Positions 9,181 through 17,286 of a stretch of DNA of 64,000 nucleotides are shown here, one piece after another. Every line of letters starts with the position of its first letter. The first letter of the stretch is position 1. Location: NCBI RefSeq assembly GCF_017312725.1, contig NZ_BOPO01000053.1, positions 1 through 64,000 of the forward strand. Reading direction: 5' to 3'. Made by a program: the position numbers and the translations under genes. Origin of the DNA: Actinocatenispora comari. GTDB lineage: Bacteria > Actinomycetota > Actinomycetes > Mycobacteriales > Micromonosporaceae. The notes beneath the pieces are model-generated. The model was given only the letters and a program-made list of their open reading frames with translations, was not told the DNA's origin and ran no database searches.

Positions 9181-9301
9181 CCGACCGCGCCCGTCGACGG
9201 CTTCGCAGCAGACCGCCGCCCCGCCTCCCGGGACGGCCCGGTCCGGGCTGCCCCGGGCCGGCCGATCTCGTTGCACCGCACCACAAGCAGAGGAGTCACA
9301 C

Positions 9302-10063
9302 GTGCACACTGGTACGCGAATCGAAGGATCGGTGGCGCTGGTGTCCGGGGCCAACCGCGGCATCGGGCGCGCCATCACCGGGGCGCTGTGCGAACGCGGC
9401 GCGGCGAAGATCTACGCCGCGGCACGCGACCCGAGGACGCTCGAGGACCTGGCGCGCCGCTACGGGCACCGGCTGGTGCCGTTGCGGCTCGACGTCACCG
9501 ACGCCGACCAGGTCGCGGCCGCCGCCGCGACCGCGACCGACGTCGACCTGCTGGTCAACAACGCCGGCGCGTACGAACCGACGGACCTGACCGCCGAGAC
9601 GATCGTCGACGTGGCCCGGCGGGAGATGGAGGTCAACTACTTCGGTGCGCTGCGCATGGTACGGGCGTTCGCGCAGACGCTCGAACGTCGTGGCGGGGTG
9701 GTCGTCAACATCGGCTCGGCGGCCGGGCTCAGCAACGTACCGAGCCAACCCACCTACAGCGCCTCGAAGGCGGCGCAGCACTCCCTGACCCAGGCTCTCC
9801 GCGCGCTGTGGACAGCGCGGGGAGTGGCCGTGCACGGCGTCTACCCGGGCCCCGTCGACACCGAGATGACCAGGGACCTGCCGCCCGAGTTCGAGAAGGC
9901 CCCGGCCGGTGCCGTCGCGACCAGGGTCCTCGACGGCATCGAGGCCGGCGACGAGGACATCTTCCCCGACCCGTTCGCCGTCTCGCTCGGCGCGCAGTTC
10001 CACTCCTCGCCGAAGGCCACGGAGCGACAACTCGCCGCCCTGGCCACCCCCACCCCCCGCTGA
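9302..10063 (+). CDS. Short-chain dehydrogenase/reductase
   Basis: 253 residues from GTG 9302, with GAGGAG upstream. It carries the complete classical SDR set: cofactor motif SGANRGIG near residue 15, NNAG in LLVNNAGAY near residue 85, catalytic Ser in NIGSAAG, YSASK (Tyr and Lys) near residue 155, and PGPVDTEM. NAD(P)H-dependent carbonyl/alcohol interconversion is expected; the substrate is unknown. The 121 bp upstream contain a GGCCCGG/CCGGGCC stem-loop at 9235-9259 that could end the DUF899 transcript. Confidence 0.87.
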   Translation: MHTGTRIEGSVALVSGANRGIGRAITGALCERGAAKIYAAARDPRTLEDLARRYGHRLVPLRLDVTDADQVAAAAATATDVDLLVNNAGAYEPTDLTAETIVDVARREMEVNYFGALRMVRAFAQTLERRGGVVVNIGSAAGLSNVPSQPTYSASKAAQHSLTQALRALWTARGVAVHGVYPGPVDTEMTRDLPPEFEKAPAGAVATRVLDGIEAGDEDIFPDPFAVSLGAQFHSSPKATERQLAALATPTPR

Positions 10064-10097
10064 CGGCCCCGGCGATGGTGCCGTGCGCGCGAGTCGT

Positions 10098-11501
10098 TCA
10101 CAACAGGGCGATCTGCTGTCGGAACGATTCGCTGGGCACCTGCCCACCGACGTCGACCCGATCACATCGAGCCTGATCGGCCGGGTCGGCGCGGATCGGG
10201 ATCTGGTGGCGGGCGAGGAGACCGGCTCGAACCAGATCGAGGTCGAGGTCGCGTTGCCAGTCGGTGCGCGGGACCACCAGCGGGCTTGCGCTCTGGTCGA
10301 AGCTCAGGACCGGTTGGCCTCTCTGCTGGCTGAGGAACAGGCCGGGCCGCCGGCTCGGGTTGAAGCCACCCAGTGAGACCAGCCGCCGGGGTCGGCGTTG
10401 GCCGGCAGCCGCGGCCCGCCAGTGCCAGGGTGCGGCATCGGCGAGGGAGGCCACGGCGTTGGTGACCCAGCTGTCGGTCCAGGCACGCAGCTCGTAACAG
10501 TCGGGCAATCCGGAGAGCAGCCTGGTGGTGCCACGATCGACGCGCACACCGCAACGGTGCAGCGCTTCCCGGGTTTCACCGGCGGTGAGCAGGTCGGTGA
10601 TCTCCTCGGCCAGGCCGGTGTCGTCGGTACCCCACAACTGATCGAGGGCCCGGGGGCCGCCGCGCCAGTATTCGGGCTGGCGATCCCAACGGTGCTGGGC
10701 GGACCTCCCCGCCACCCGGGCCAGCCGGACAGTCAACCGCTGCTCGGCGCGGGGCGCGGGACCGTCGACGACCAGCCAGATGCCCTTGCCGGCAGGATGT
10801 GCCGGTGGCACGCACTCGCGCAGCAGTACCTGGGTCCGTGTGGCGAGTTTCGACCCGATGCGGTTGCGCGGAAAGCGCCACCGAATGCCTGGCAGAAACA
10901 GGTCGTCGACCGTTGCGTGCAGCGCCGTGACCTGCTCGGCGTCCAGCAGCAGCAGGAACAGCGGATCGAGCTCGACGTCGACCGGGATCTCGGCACTGGC
11001 CAGTTTGGCCGCGGCGAGCCGCCGGTGATACGCGGTTCGTCGGGAGGCGGGCTGGCCGGTCGGGGTGACCGACCAGGTTGCCTCCCAGCTGCTCCACTCA
11101 CGCACGGTGGCGACCACCTCGTCGGTGAACACGCTGCACCGCTCGTCCGCGGCGTCCTGGTAACCGTGGCCGCGGGTGCGAAACGGCCGCTCGTGGAACG
11201 TGATGCGGTATCCGCGCACTGCATGCTCGTCGGGGTAGGCGCATCGCCACCCTCGTTGTTCGGCGGGCACCACCGGCAGGACGGTCACGACAGCGTAGGC
11301 TTCGTCGCCTGGCAGGGCGACCCACGCACCGGCCGCGGGCGGCCCGGCCGGACGATCCGGCACGCCGTGCAGTTCCGCGGTGAAACCGGCCTGTTGCAGC
11401 GCCCGGACCGCCGCGGCCATCGACACCTCTGGTTCGGCCATGGTGGTGATGATGGCACGGGCCACCGACAGAAACTCGATCCTGTCCGCGGGCTCTCCCA
11501 C
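10098..11501 (-). CDS. Uncharacterised 467-residue protein downstream of the ribosomal protection gene
   Basis: I do not recognise a family. The start is uncertain: GTG 11501 lies 13 bp after the GTPase stop, while an in-frame ATG at 11441 begins closer to the folded part; neither has a good ribosome binding site. The protein is soluble with no membrane segment or signal peptide. It contains Trp-rich stretches (VREWSSWEATWSV; PWHWRAAAA) and an Asp/Leu stretch VDVELDPLFLLLLDAE. The tight spacing implies co-transcription with the TetM-like gene, so a role in the same stress response is possible. Confidence 0.6.
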   Translation of the reverse strand: MGEPADRIEFLSVARAIITTMAEPEVSMAAAVRALQQAGFTAELHGVPDRPAGPPAAGAWVALPGDEAYAVVTVLPVVPAEQRGWRCAYPDEHAVRGYRITFHERPFRTRGHGYQDAADERCSVFTDEVVATVREWSSWEATWSVTPTGQPASRRTAYHRRLAAAKLASAEIPVDVELDPLFLLLLDAEQVTALHATVDDLFLPGIRWRFPRNRIGSKLATRTQVLLRECVPPAHPAGKGIWLVVDGPAPRAEQRLTVRLARVAGRSAQHRWDRQPEYWRGGPRALDQLWGTDDTGLAEEITDLLTAGETREALHRCGVRVDRGTTRLLSGLPDCYELRAWTDSWVTNAVASLADAAPWHWRAAAAGQRRPRRLVSLGGFNPSRRPGLFLSQQRGQPVLSFDQSASPLVVPRTDWQRDLDLDLVRAGLLARHQIPIRADPADQARCDRVDVGGQVPSESFRQQIALL

Positions 11502-11514
11502 CTGTGGTCGGGGG

Positions 11515-13497
11515 TCAGGTGAGGGACTCCGCGGTGTGGGCGTCGCCGCCGGGGTGCGCCCGCCGGGGCGGGCGGCCGTGCACCGGCTGGTAGCCGTCGA
11601 ACCGGTACTCCAACAGCCCCTCGCCGCCGGTGAGGTCCGGCAGCTGGTGCTGCAGGGCGTGCAGCCGCGCCGCCACCAACCGGGCGTCGATGCGCGCCAT
11701 CGGGCCGGCCGGCCACTGGCCGGTCAGCCCGGCACCCATCCGGCCCAGCACCGTCTGCACGGCGGCGACGTCGGAGTCGGGTACCTCCAGCGAGACCCGC
11801 AGCACCGGCTCGCAGACCTGCGTGCCGGCGCGGCGCAGCGCCTGGCGGCACACCACCGGCGCGACCTTGCGGTAGTCCCGGGCGGTACTGGTGGGGCCGC
11901 GCTTCGACGGCGGGCCGTCGGCCACGCTGTAGCCCGCCTCGACGAGGGTGACCACGCAGTCGGTGACCGGCCAACCGTCCAGCCCGTACGCGAGGGCATC
12001 CCGGACGTGCTGCTCGATCGTCGCGGCGAACCGGGTGACGTTGCCGTAGAGGTACAGCGGCATGTCGCGGGCGGCCGCGGCGACGACGAACCGGACCCCG
12101 CTGCCGGGCGCGGCCGGCTCGATCCGCAGCCCGACGGTCGCCTGGTACGGGTTGCCCGGCGTGTTGAGCCGCTCGACCGCGGCGCCGGCCCGGCGCGGGC
12201 GCTCGATGTGCAGCACCGCCGCGTCCGCGAAGCGCGCCTCGACACCGTACTCGTCGGCGAGCGTCGCCTCGAGCACCTCCTGCTGGACGCGCCCGTACAG
12301 CGAGACGGTGGGCTGGCCGGCCGCGTCGAGGTGGACGTTGATCAGCGGATCCTGGTCGGCGAGCTGGGTCAGTGCGGTGCGCAGCGCCGGACCGTCCTCG
12401 GGCCGTACGGTGTCGACCGCGGCCTCCAGCGTCGGCGGCGGGAAGTGCGGCTCGGCCGGATCCTGCGACTCGCCGACGGCGTCCCCGACCCGTACCGCCG
12501 ACAGGCCGCGCGCGCGGCCGATCGCACCCGGGCCGAGGGAGTCGACGGGGGCCCAGCCGCCGTCGCCGTAGGTCTGCAGCGAGGACGCCTTGCCGCTGCG
12601 ACCACCGGGAAGCTCCAGCCGTTGCCGGGGCCGTACCGTGCCGCTCGACACCCGCAGGTAGGCGATCTTGTCGCCGCCCGGGCCACGCTCCACCTTGAAC
12701 ACCCGGGCCGAGACGGCGCCGTCGGCCGGGCCGGACGCCACGGGCAGCAGCGTCGCCAGCGACGACAGGAGCTCGCCGACGCCGGCGCCGGTGGCGGCCG
12801 ATCCGGCGAAGACCGGGTGCAGCAACCCGGCGCGGGTCTGCGCGGCGATGTCGGCACGCAGGTCGCCGGCGGGGACGGCGGTGCCGTCCAGGTACGCCCC
12901 GAGCACGCCGTCGTCGTGCTCGGCCAGCGTCGTCGTCGCACGCTCGGCGAACGCCGGATCCTCCCCGTGGTACGGGCGGAAGCCGGCGGCGCGCGATCCC
13001 GTGCGCCGCACCCCGCCCATCACGAGGACGTCGGGGGTCAGCCGGGAGCGGATGGCGGCGACCACCCGGTCGAGGTCGGCACCGACCCGGTCGATCTTGT
13101 TGACGAACAGCAGAGTCGGCACGTGCAGCCGCTGCAGGGCGCGCATCAGGATCCGGGTCTGTGGCTGCACGCCCTCGACCGCGGACAGCACCAGGACCGC
13201 GCCGTCGAGGATGCCGAGCACCCGCTCGACCTCGGCGATGAAGTCCGGGTGGCCGGGGGTGTCGACGACGTTGACGCGCCGGCCGTCCCAGTCGAACGAC
13301 ACCACCGCGGATCTGATCGTGATGCCGCGCTGGCGCTCCAGCGCGAGGTCGTCGGTGTGCGTGGTACCCGAGTCGACCGAGCCTGGTTCGTCGATGGCCC
13401 CGGCCAGGTGCAGGAGCCGCTCGGTGAGGGTGGTCTTACCGGCGTCGACGTGGGCCAGAATGCCCAGATTGAGAAAGCGGGTGGATGCTGACGGCAC
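11515..13497 (-). CDS. TetM/OtrA-like ribosomal protection GTPase (EF-G family)
   Basis: 660 residues from GTG 13497, about the family length. GTPase motifs are intact: AHVDAGKTT (residues 15-23), RGITI (~57), DTPGHPDF (~78), NKID (~130) and a GSA in the G5 position. EF-G domains II-V follow, including VSLYGRVQQEVLEA and a domain IV ending near DGWPVTD. Proteins of this group bind the ribosome and expel tetracycline-class drugs from the A site; some actinomycete members are chromosomal and intrinsic. An overlapping leader ORF with its own strong ribosome binding site lies across the start, suggesting translation-dependent induction. The phenotype is inferred from the family. Confidence 0.85.
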   Translation of the reverse strand: MPSASTRFLNLGILAHVDAGKTTLTERLLHLAGAIDEPGSVDSGTTHTDDLALERQRGITIRSAVVSFDWDGRRVNVVDTPGHPDFIAEVERVLGILDGAVLVLSAVEGVQPQTRILMRALQRLHVPTLLFVNKIDRVGADLDRVVAAIRSRLTPDVLVMGGVRRTGSRAAGFRPYHGEDPAFAERATTTLAEHDDGVLGAYLDGTAVPAGDLRADIAAQTRAGLLHPVFAGSAATGAGVGELLSSLATLLPVASGPADGAVSARVFKVERGPGGDKIAYLRVSSGTVRPRQRLELPGGRSGKASSLQTYGDGGWAPVDSLGPGAIGRARGLSAVRVGDAVGESQDPAEPHFPPPTLEAAVDTVRPEDGPALRTALTQLADQDPLINVHLDAAGQPTVSLYGRVQQEVLEATLADEYGVEARFADAAVLHIERPRRAGAAVERLNTPGNPYQATVGLRIEPAAPGSGVRFVVAAAARDMPLYLYGNVTRFAATIEQHVRDALAYGLDGWPVTDCVVTLVEAGYSVADGPPSKRGPTSTARDYRKVAPVVCRQALRRAGTQVCEPVLRVSLEVPDSDVAAVQTVLGRMGAGLTGQWPAGPMARIDARLVAARLHALQHQLPDLTGGEGLLEYRFDGYQPVHGRPPRRAHPGGDAHTAESLT

Positions 13498-13561
13498 GCG
13501 AGGTCCTCAGGAGGAGAGAAGTCCGATGAGTGAGGCGAAGGTTCGCGTGCGCTGCTCGCAT
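13436..13561 (-). CDS. 41-codon leader ORF overlapping the ribosomal protection gene start
   Basis: ATG 13561 is preceded by AGAGGAG with an eight-base spacer, a better site than that of the GTPase gene. The ORF runs in another frame across the GTG at 13497 and stops 62 bp inside the GTPase gene. The peptide is basic and begins MRAAHANLRLTHRTSLLLR. Drug-inducible ribosomal protection and methyltransferase genes are often preceded by such leaders, whose stalled or uninhibited translation controls the downstream gene. This is an inference from position and ribosome binding site strength. Confidence 0.5.
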   Translation of the reverse strand: MRAAHANLRLTHRTSLLLRTSRAVSIHPLSQSGHSGPRRRR

Positions 13562-13705
13562 CGGGGTGACTCCTCTGTCGGTACGCCGGTTCGCGCGGTC
13601 GCCGCCAGCGTAGGGCCGGCCCGGGACCGGTACCACCGGTTTACCGGCCGGCCCGCTTCCCGGCGCGATCGGGTGCGGCAGCCGACCGTGCCGCTCGCCG
13701 GAAAG

Positions 13706-13721
13706 GCGCTGGCGTCAGCGC
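13706..13721 (-). terminator. Hairpin at the stop codon of the SCO6745-like gene
   Basis: On the minus strand GCGCTG and CAGCGC pair around four bases at the stop codon, followed by CTTTCC. It would separate this gene from the downstream GTPase leader, implying the latter has its own promoter in 13562-13705. Confidence 0.4.
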
Positions 13722-14542
13722 GATCCGGCGGCCACGAGGATGGCGGTGATCGGCTCGAGGCCAGCGACCAGCTCGTCGAGCTCGCCGGCCGAGAGCGCCT
13801 CGTACGGCGCCTCGGCGAGCTCGTCGGTGCGGGCCTCGATGCGCCGCTTGGTGTCGCGGCCGGCGTCGGTGAACCGGCCGTCGGCGTCGACCAGGCCGCG
13901 CTCGCGCAGTCCGGCCATGACCGCGGCGAGCCGCGGCTCCGGCAGGTGATGGATCCGGCCGAACGACTCCGGCGGGTGGATGCCCAGGTCCAGCGCGGAC
14001 AGCACGTGCGCCTCGGTACCCCCGATGCGCTCGCCGAGCAGGGCGGCGATGTGCCCGTCACCGCGGTGCTCGCGCAGCATCGTGGCGGCGTGCCACAACC
14101 GCTCGACCGGATCGCCGGGTATCGGCAGGGTGCGCATCCCGGCGTACATCATCCGGCCCTCGGTGGGGGCGCTGGTGGCGGCCTTCGTGGTCAGGTCGGC
14201 GACGCGTACCAGGCCGGGGGAGCCGGCCACCTCCGCGCCGAGGATGCGTCGCAGGGAGGCCGCGCTGCCTCGTTGCCGCGCCGCGACGGACGCCTCGGGC
14301 GCGATCTTCTCCCATGCGCTGGGGATGTGCCGTGCGGCCTCACCCTCGGCGAAGTTGTAGAAGGCCGCGTGCACGACCTGCGCCGGTACCCGCCCCAACG
14401 GTGCGGCGCGGCTGGCGAAGTAGCCGTCCCAGTAGGTGCGGTGGCCGAGTGCCGCCAGTTCCTCGTTGCACTCGTCGGCGAAGAAGGTGACCAGGCAGAT
14501 CGGTTCCAGAAGCTCGAACATGCGGCGGGCGATGTGGGTCAT
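13715..14542 (-). CDS. SCO6745-family protein
   Basis: 275 residues from ATG 14542. The opening RMFELLEPICLVTFFADE, the central WEKIAP and the ending LDELVAGLEPITAILVA match the SCO6745-like family of actinobacterial proteins. These contain a helix-rich domain and a C-terminal winged-helix-like segment (here LPEPRLAAVMAGLRERGLVD). Function is not established; a DNA- or ligand-binding role has been suggested from the fold. The frame extends further upstream to 14629, but that part would be read through low-complexity repeat DNA and is unlikely to be coding. Confidence 0.72.
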   Translation of the reverse strand: MTHIARRMFELLEPICLVTFFADECNEELAALGHRTYWDGYFASRAAPLGRVPAQVVHAAFYNFAEGEAARHIPSAWEKIAPEASVAARQRGSAASLRRILGAEVAGSPGLVRVADLTTKAATSAPTEGRMMYAGMRTLPIPGDPVERLWHAATMLREHRGDGHIAALLGERIGGTEAHVLSALDLGIHPPESFGRIHHLPEPRLAAVMAGLRERGLVDADGRFTDAGRDTKRRIEARTDELAEAPYEALSAGELDELVAGLEPITAILVAAGSR

Positions 14543-14608
14543 GGCGTCATGATGCCCGCGGTTGCGCACGAGCCGGCGCCTCGCGACGGGATCGTTGTGG
14601 GGCGTGCC

Positions 14609-14700
14609 GGTCGCGATCGGAGCTGGCACCGCGGTCGGCGGTACCGGTCGCGATCGGAGCTGGTGCCGCGGTCGGCGGTCGCGATCGGAGCTGGTGCCGG
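14609..14700. repeat. Three tandem-like copies of a 22-bp repeat
   Basis: GGTCGCGATCGGAGCTGG followed by YRCCG occurs at 14609, 14646 and 14677, separated by short GCGGTCGGCGG linkers. It fills most of the 213-bp gap between two minus-strand genes. No function is evident; it could be a slippage-expanded repeat or a protein-binding array. Confidence 0.8.
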
Positions 14701-14755
14701 TCCGTCGTCGGCCGGCGGTGCTCGGCCGGGCCGGACCCCGCCGGCCGGAGGCGGT

Positions 14756-15976
14756 TCAGCCGCCGTGCTGCGCGGCGCGGAACTGCTCGTACCAGGTGAG
14801 GTTGCGGCCGGGCAGGCCGTCGCGCTGGGGCGTGCAGGTCTCCGGGCAGAACACGGTGTTGAGCAGCCAGGGATGGCTGTCCGGTCCGAAGTGTCGGGTC
14901 ATCGGGAGGTCCTGGCTGATCCCGTACGCCGCCACGGCCAGCTTGCCGGTGCGGCGGAACCGGCTCAGCTGGTCGCCCAGGAAGGTCCGGTTGTCGGCGA
15001 ACCACGGGCTGGAGCGCAGCAGGTCGGTCCAGGTCGTCTCGTCGACCGGGTGCCGGATCGTGTCGGCGATCGCCCGCCACACCGGGGTGCCCGCGGCCAC
15101 TTTGTGCCGCCTCGCCCAGCCGGCGTCGACCGGGTCGCGCAGGTGCTGCTTCCACAGCAGTACCAGGGAGAACTCGGTGACGAGGAAGCGCTGGTCGGCG
15201 CGCAGCGCCGGGACCACGTAGTCGAGGTAGCGCGCCACGTCGTCGGCCGCGGCGACGTGCGGGTGGATGTCGATGCCGGCGATGCCCTCGGTCCGGTGTG
15301 CGAAGGTCACGAACCGCCGGGCCCGCGGCGTGCGGCCGGCCGGATCGTCCAGCGAGGTCAACGCCCCGAGGTAGATCTTCGTCCGGGTGGCGCCATGCCG
15401 CCGGCGGTACCCGACGACGTGTCCGGCGAGCGCTTCGTAGAACCGGTTGATGCGTGGCGAGGCGCGGTCTGCCGGCCGGGTCTCGAAGAACGGTTCGTTG
15501 CCGACGACCAGCGCGTCGACGGTGCCCATGGTCGCGGTGAGCACCGAGTCCAGCCGCGCCAGCACGTCGCGCATGGCCGGGGTGCCCGGCGCCGGCAACG
15601 GCGCGTGCCGGTACTGGAACTTCAGGTTCAGCACCGTGCCGTAGCCGCGCTTCGCGGCGCTCAGCAGCTTCGCCAGCCCCGGATCGGACGCGAGCTGGGA
15701 CGGCGCACCCGCGGTGACCGTCAGGAAGCCGCGTACCCAGCTGGCCGCGGCGGCGGTGAGCTGGTCGACGTCGATGTGGTCGAGGTTCTGGTTCACGTTG
15801 GCCGCCAGTACGCCGGTCGCGGGCGCGGGGCTCACCCGGGTCGACGGGCTCGGGGTGGTGCTGCCACCCGAGGTGCCGGTGCCGGCGTCACAGCCGGCCG
15901 CCCCGACCGAGGCGGCCACCGCGGCCGGAGCCAGCGCCAGCAGTCGACGGCGTGACGTACCGAGGTCTCGACCCAT
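14756..15976 (-). CDS. Secreted lipoprotein, glycoside hydrolase-like TIM barrel
   Basis: 406 residues. The N-terminus has a twin-arginine stretch (TSRRRLLAL), a hydrophobic segment and a lipobox ending at Cys29 (GAAGC), so it is probably a Tat-exported lipoprotein. A Ser/Thr/Pro-rich linker follows. The remainder resembles clan GH-A enzymes: VVGNEPFF supplies the NE(P) acid/base motif of strand 4, and FLVTEFSLVL supplies the strand-7 nucleophile Glu. This suggests a retaining glycosidase acting on the cell wall or an external glycan. The family cannot be assigned by eye. Confidence 0.65.
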   Translation of the reverse strand: MGRDLGTSRRRLLALAPAAVAASVGAAGCDAGTGTSGGSTTPSPSTRVSPAPATGVLAANVNQNLDHIDVDQLTAAAASWVRGFLTVTAGAPSQLASDPGLAKLLSAAKRGYGTVLNLKFQYRHAPLPAPGTPAMRDVLARLDSVLTATMGTVDALVVGNEPFFETRPADRASPRINRFYEALAGHVVGYRRRHGATRTKIYLGALTSLDDPAGRTPRARRFVTFAHRTEGIAGIDIHPHVAAADDVARYLDYVVPALRADQRFLVTEFSLVLLWKQHLRDPVDAGWARRHKVAAGTPVWRAIADTIRHPVDETTWTDLLRSSPWFADNRTFLGDQLSRFRRTGKLAVAAYGISQDLPMTRHFGPDSHPWLLNTVFCPETCTPQRDGLPGRNLTWYEQFRAAQHGG

Positions 15977-16032
15977 GGTCCTTCTTCCCGGAGTGCGACG
16001 GTCACCCCAGTAGTACCGTGCAACCCAGATGT

Positions 16033-16061
16033 TGAAACCATCCGGATGGTGAGAGTATCTT
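16033..16061 (+). promoter_or_regulatory. Promoter with palindromic operator in its spacer
   Basis: TTGAAA (16033-16038) and TATCTT (16056-16061) are separated by 17 bp. The perfect 14-bp palindrome ACCATCCGGATGGT (16037-16050) begins at the end of the -35 element and fills most of the spacer. It lies between the divergent lipoprotein gene and the TetR gene at 16096, so autoregulation by that TetR is the simplest reading. Confidence 0.65.
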
Positions 16062-16095
16062 GACCAGGTCGGAGCGGAACTGCCGGAGGAGCGCG

Positions 16096-17286
16096 ATGGG
16101 CCGGCTCACCAGAGCCCAGACGCAGGAACGCACCCGCGTCGCGGTGCTGACCGCCGCACGGGCCGAGTTCGTCGAGCGCGGGTTCCGCGACGCCAAGATC
16201 GACCGCATCGCCGAGCGCGCCGAGCTCACTCGCGGCGCCATCTACTCCAACTTCCCCGGCAAGCGCTCGCTGTACTTCGCCGTCCTGGCCGAGCACGCCG
16301 AGCGCGCCGCGGCGCCGCCCGCGCCACCGCACCCGGCGACCGACGTACGGGCCGCGCTCGGGGCGTTCGCGCGTGCCTGGCTGGGGCGGCTGCCGCTGGC
16401 CACCGACCCCGGCGAACCCGCCTGGCTCGGTCGGGACCTGCACGCCGAGATCACCGGCGACGAGCAGGTACGGCGTGCGTTCGCGCAGCTGATGGCGCTG
16501 TCGGCGATCCTGCTCGGCCTGGGCCTGGAGCAGTTGCCGGGGCCGGGCCAGCCGCACGCACCCGGCCCCACCCGGCGCCTCGCCGGGAAGCCGCACCGGC
16601 CGGGCAGGACCGAACCGGAGGAACGGGCCGGGCCCGGCGGGCCGGTACAGGCGGGCGGGCCGGTCCGGTTGGTGCCGCTGGCGGAGATGGCGCTGACGGT
16701 ACTGTCCGGCGCGAGCCAGCTCGCCGGCACCGCGCCGGGCTTCGTGGAGCCGTTCCAGGTCGTCCAGGTCTGCGAGCAGTTGGCCGACCTCGGGCTCGAC
16801 CCGCGGTGGCGGCCACCGCACCTGCCACACGTACCCGGGGCACGGCTGGTCGACGAGCGCTGGCCGGCCGGTACGGCGAGCGACGCGCTGCGCGGCACCG
16901 CGGTGCGGCTCGCCGAGGACGGGGTCGTCGCGGTGCTGGGGCTGCACCGGCTGGCCGCGATCGAGGAGGCGGTTCGTGCCGCGCCGGCCGGCGCGGCGGT
17001 GACGGTGGTGCTGACCACGGCCGCCGACCGGGAGCTGGGGCCGCTGGTCCGGCTGGTTCTCGCGGAGCTGCGTGACGGTCTGCGGCAGGCGCTCCCCGAC
17101 GGGGCCTGGCCCCGGCTGCGGGTCGGGTACGACGGCTCGGGCGCGATCGCCACCGCGGCAGGGATCCCCGCCGCCGGTGACAGGACCGAAGCGGCGGTAC
17201 GCATCCGCGGCGGCCGGATCGCCGCCCGCGCCGAGGGCCGCGGTGCCTGCCACGCGGTCGCCTCCGCCGATGTCGGGCAGGGCTGA
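16096..17286 (+). CDS. TetR-family regulator with extended C-terminal domain
   Basis: 396 residues from ATG 16096, with GGAGGA upstream, twice the usual TetR size. Residues ~10-60 are the helix-turn-helix (VLTAARAEFVERGF, then AERAELTRGAIYSNFPGKRSL). A Pro/Gly-rich insertion of about 50 residues interrupts the ligand domain. An extra region of ~150 residues follows (VVAVLGLHRLAAIEEAVRAA, VTVVLTTAADRELGPLVRL), alternating strands and helices of unknown type. The last 17 bases overlap the start of the PEP-utilising gene, so it leads a three-gene operon and probably represses it. Confidence 0.78.
   Translation: MGRLTRAQTQERTRVAVLTAARAEFVERGFRDAKIDRIAERAELTRGAIYSNFPGKRSLYFAVLAEHAERAAAPPAPPHPATDVRAALGAFARAWLGRLPLATDPGEPAWLGRDLHAEITGDEQVRRAFAQLMALSAILLGLGLEQLPGPGQPHAPGPTRRLAGKPHRPGRTEPEERAGPGGPVQAGGPVRLVPLAEMALTVLSGASQLAGTAPGFVEPFQVVQVCEQLADLGLDPRWRPPHLPHVPGARLVDERWPAGTASDALRGTAVRLAEDGVVAVLGLHRLAAIEEAVRAAPAGAAVTVVLTTAADRELGPLVRLVLAELRDGLRQALPDGAWPRLRVGYDGSGAIATAAGIPAAGDRTEAAVRIRGGRIAARAEGRGACHAVASADVGQG

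Noticed and set aside
14543-14629. N-terminal extension of the SCO6745-like protein
   Set aside because: The added residues come from the repeat region and do not resemble the family, which begins at about the ATG at 14542.
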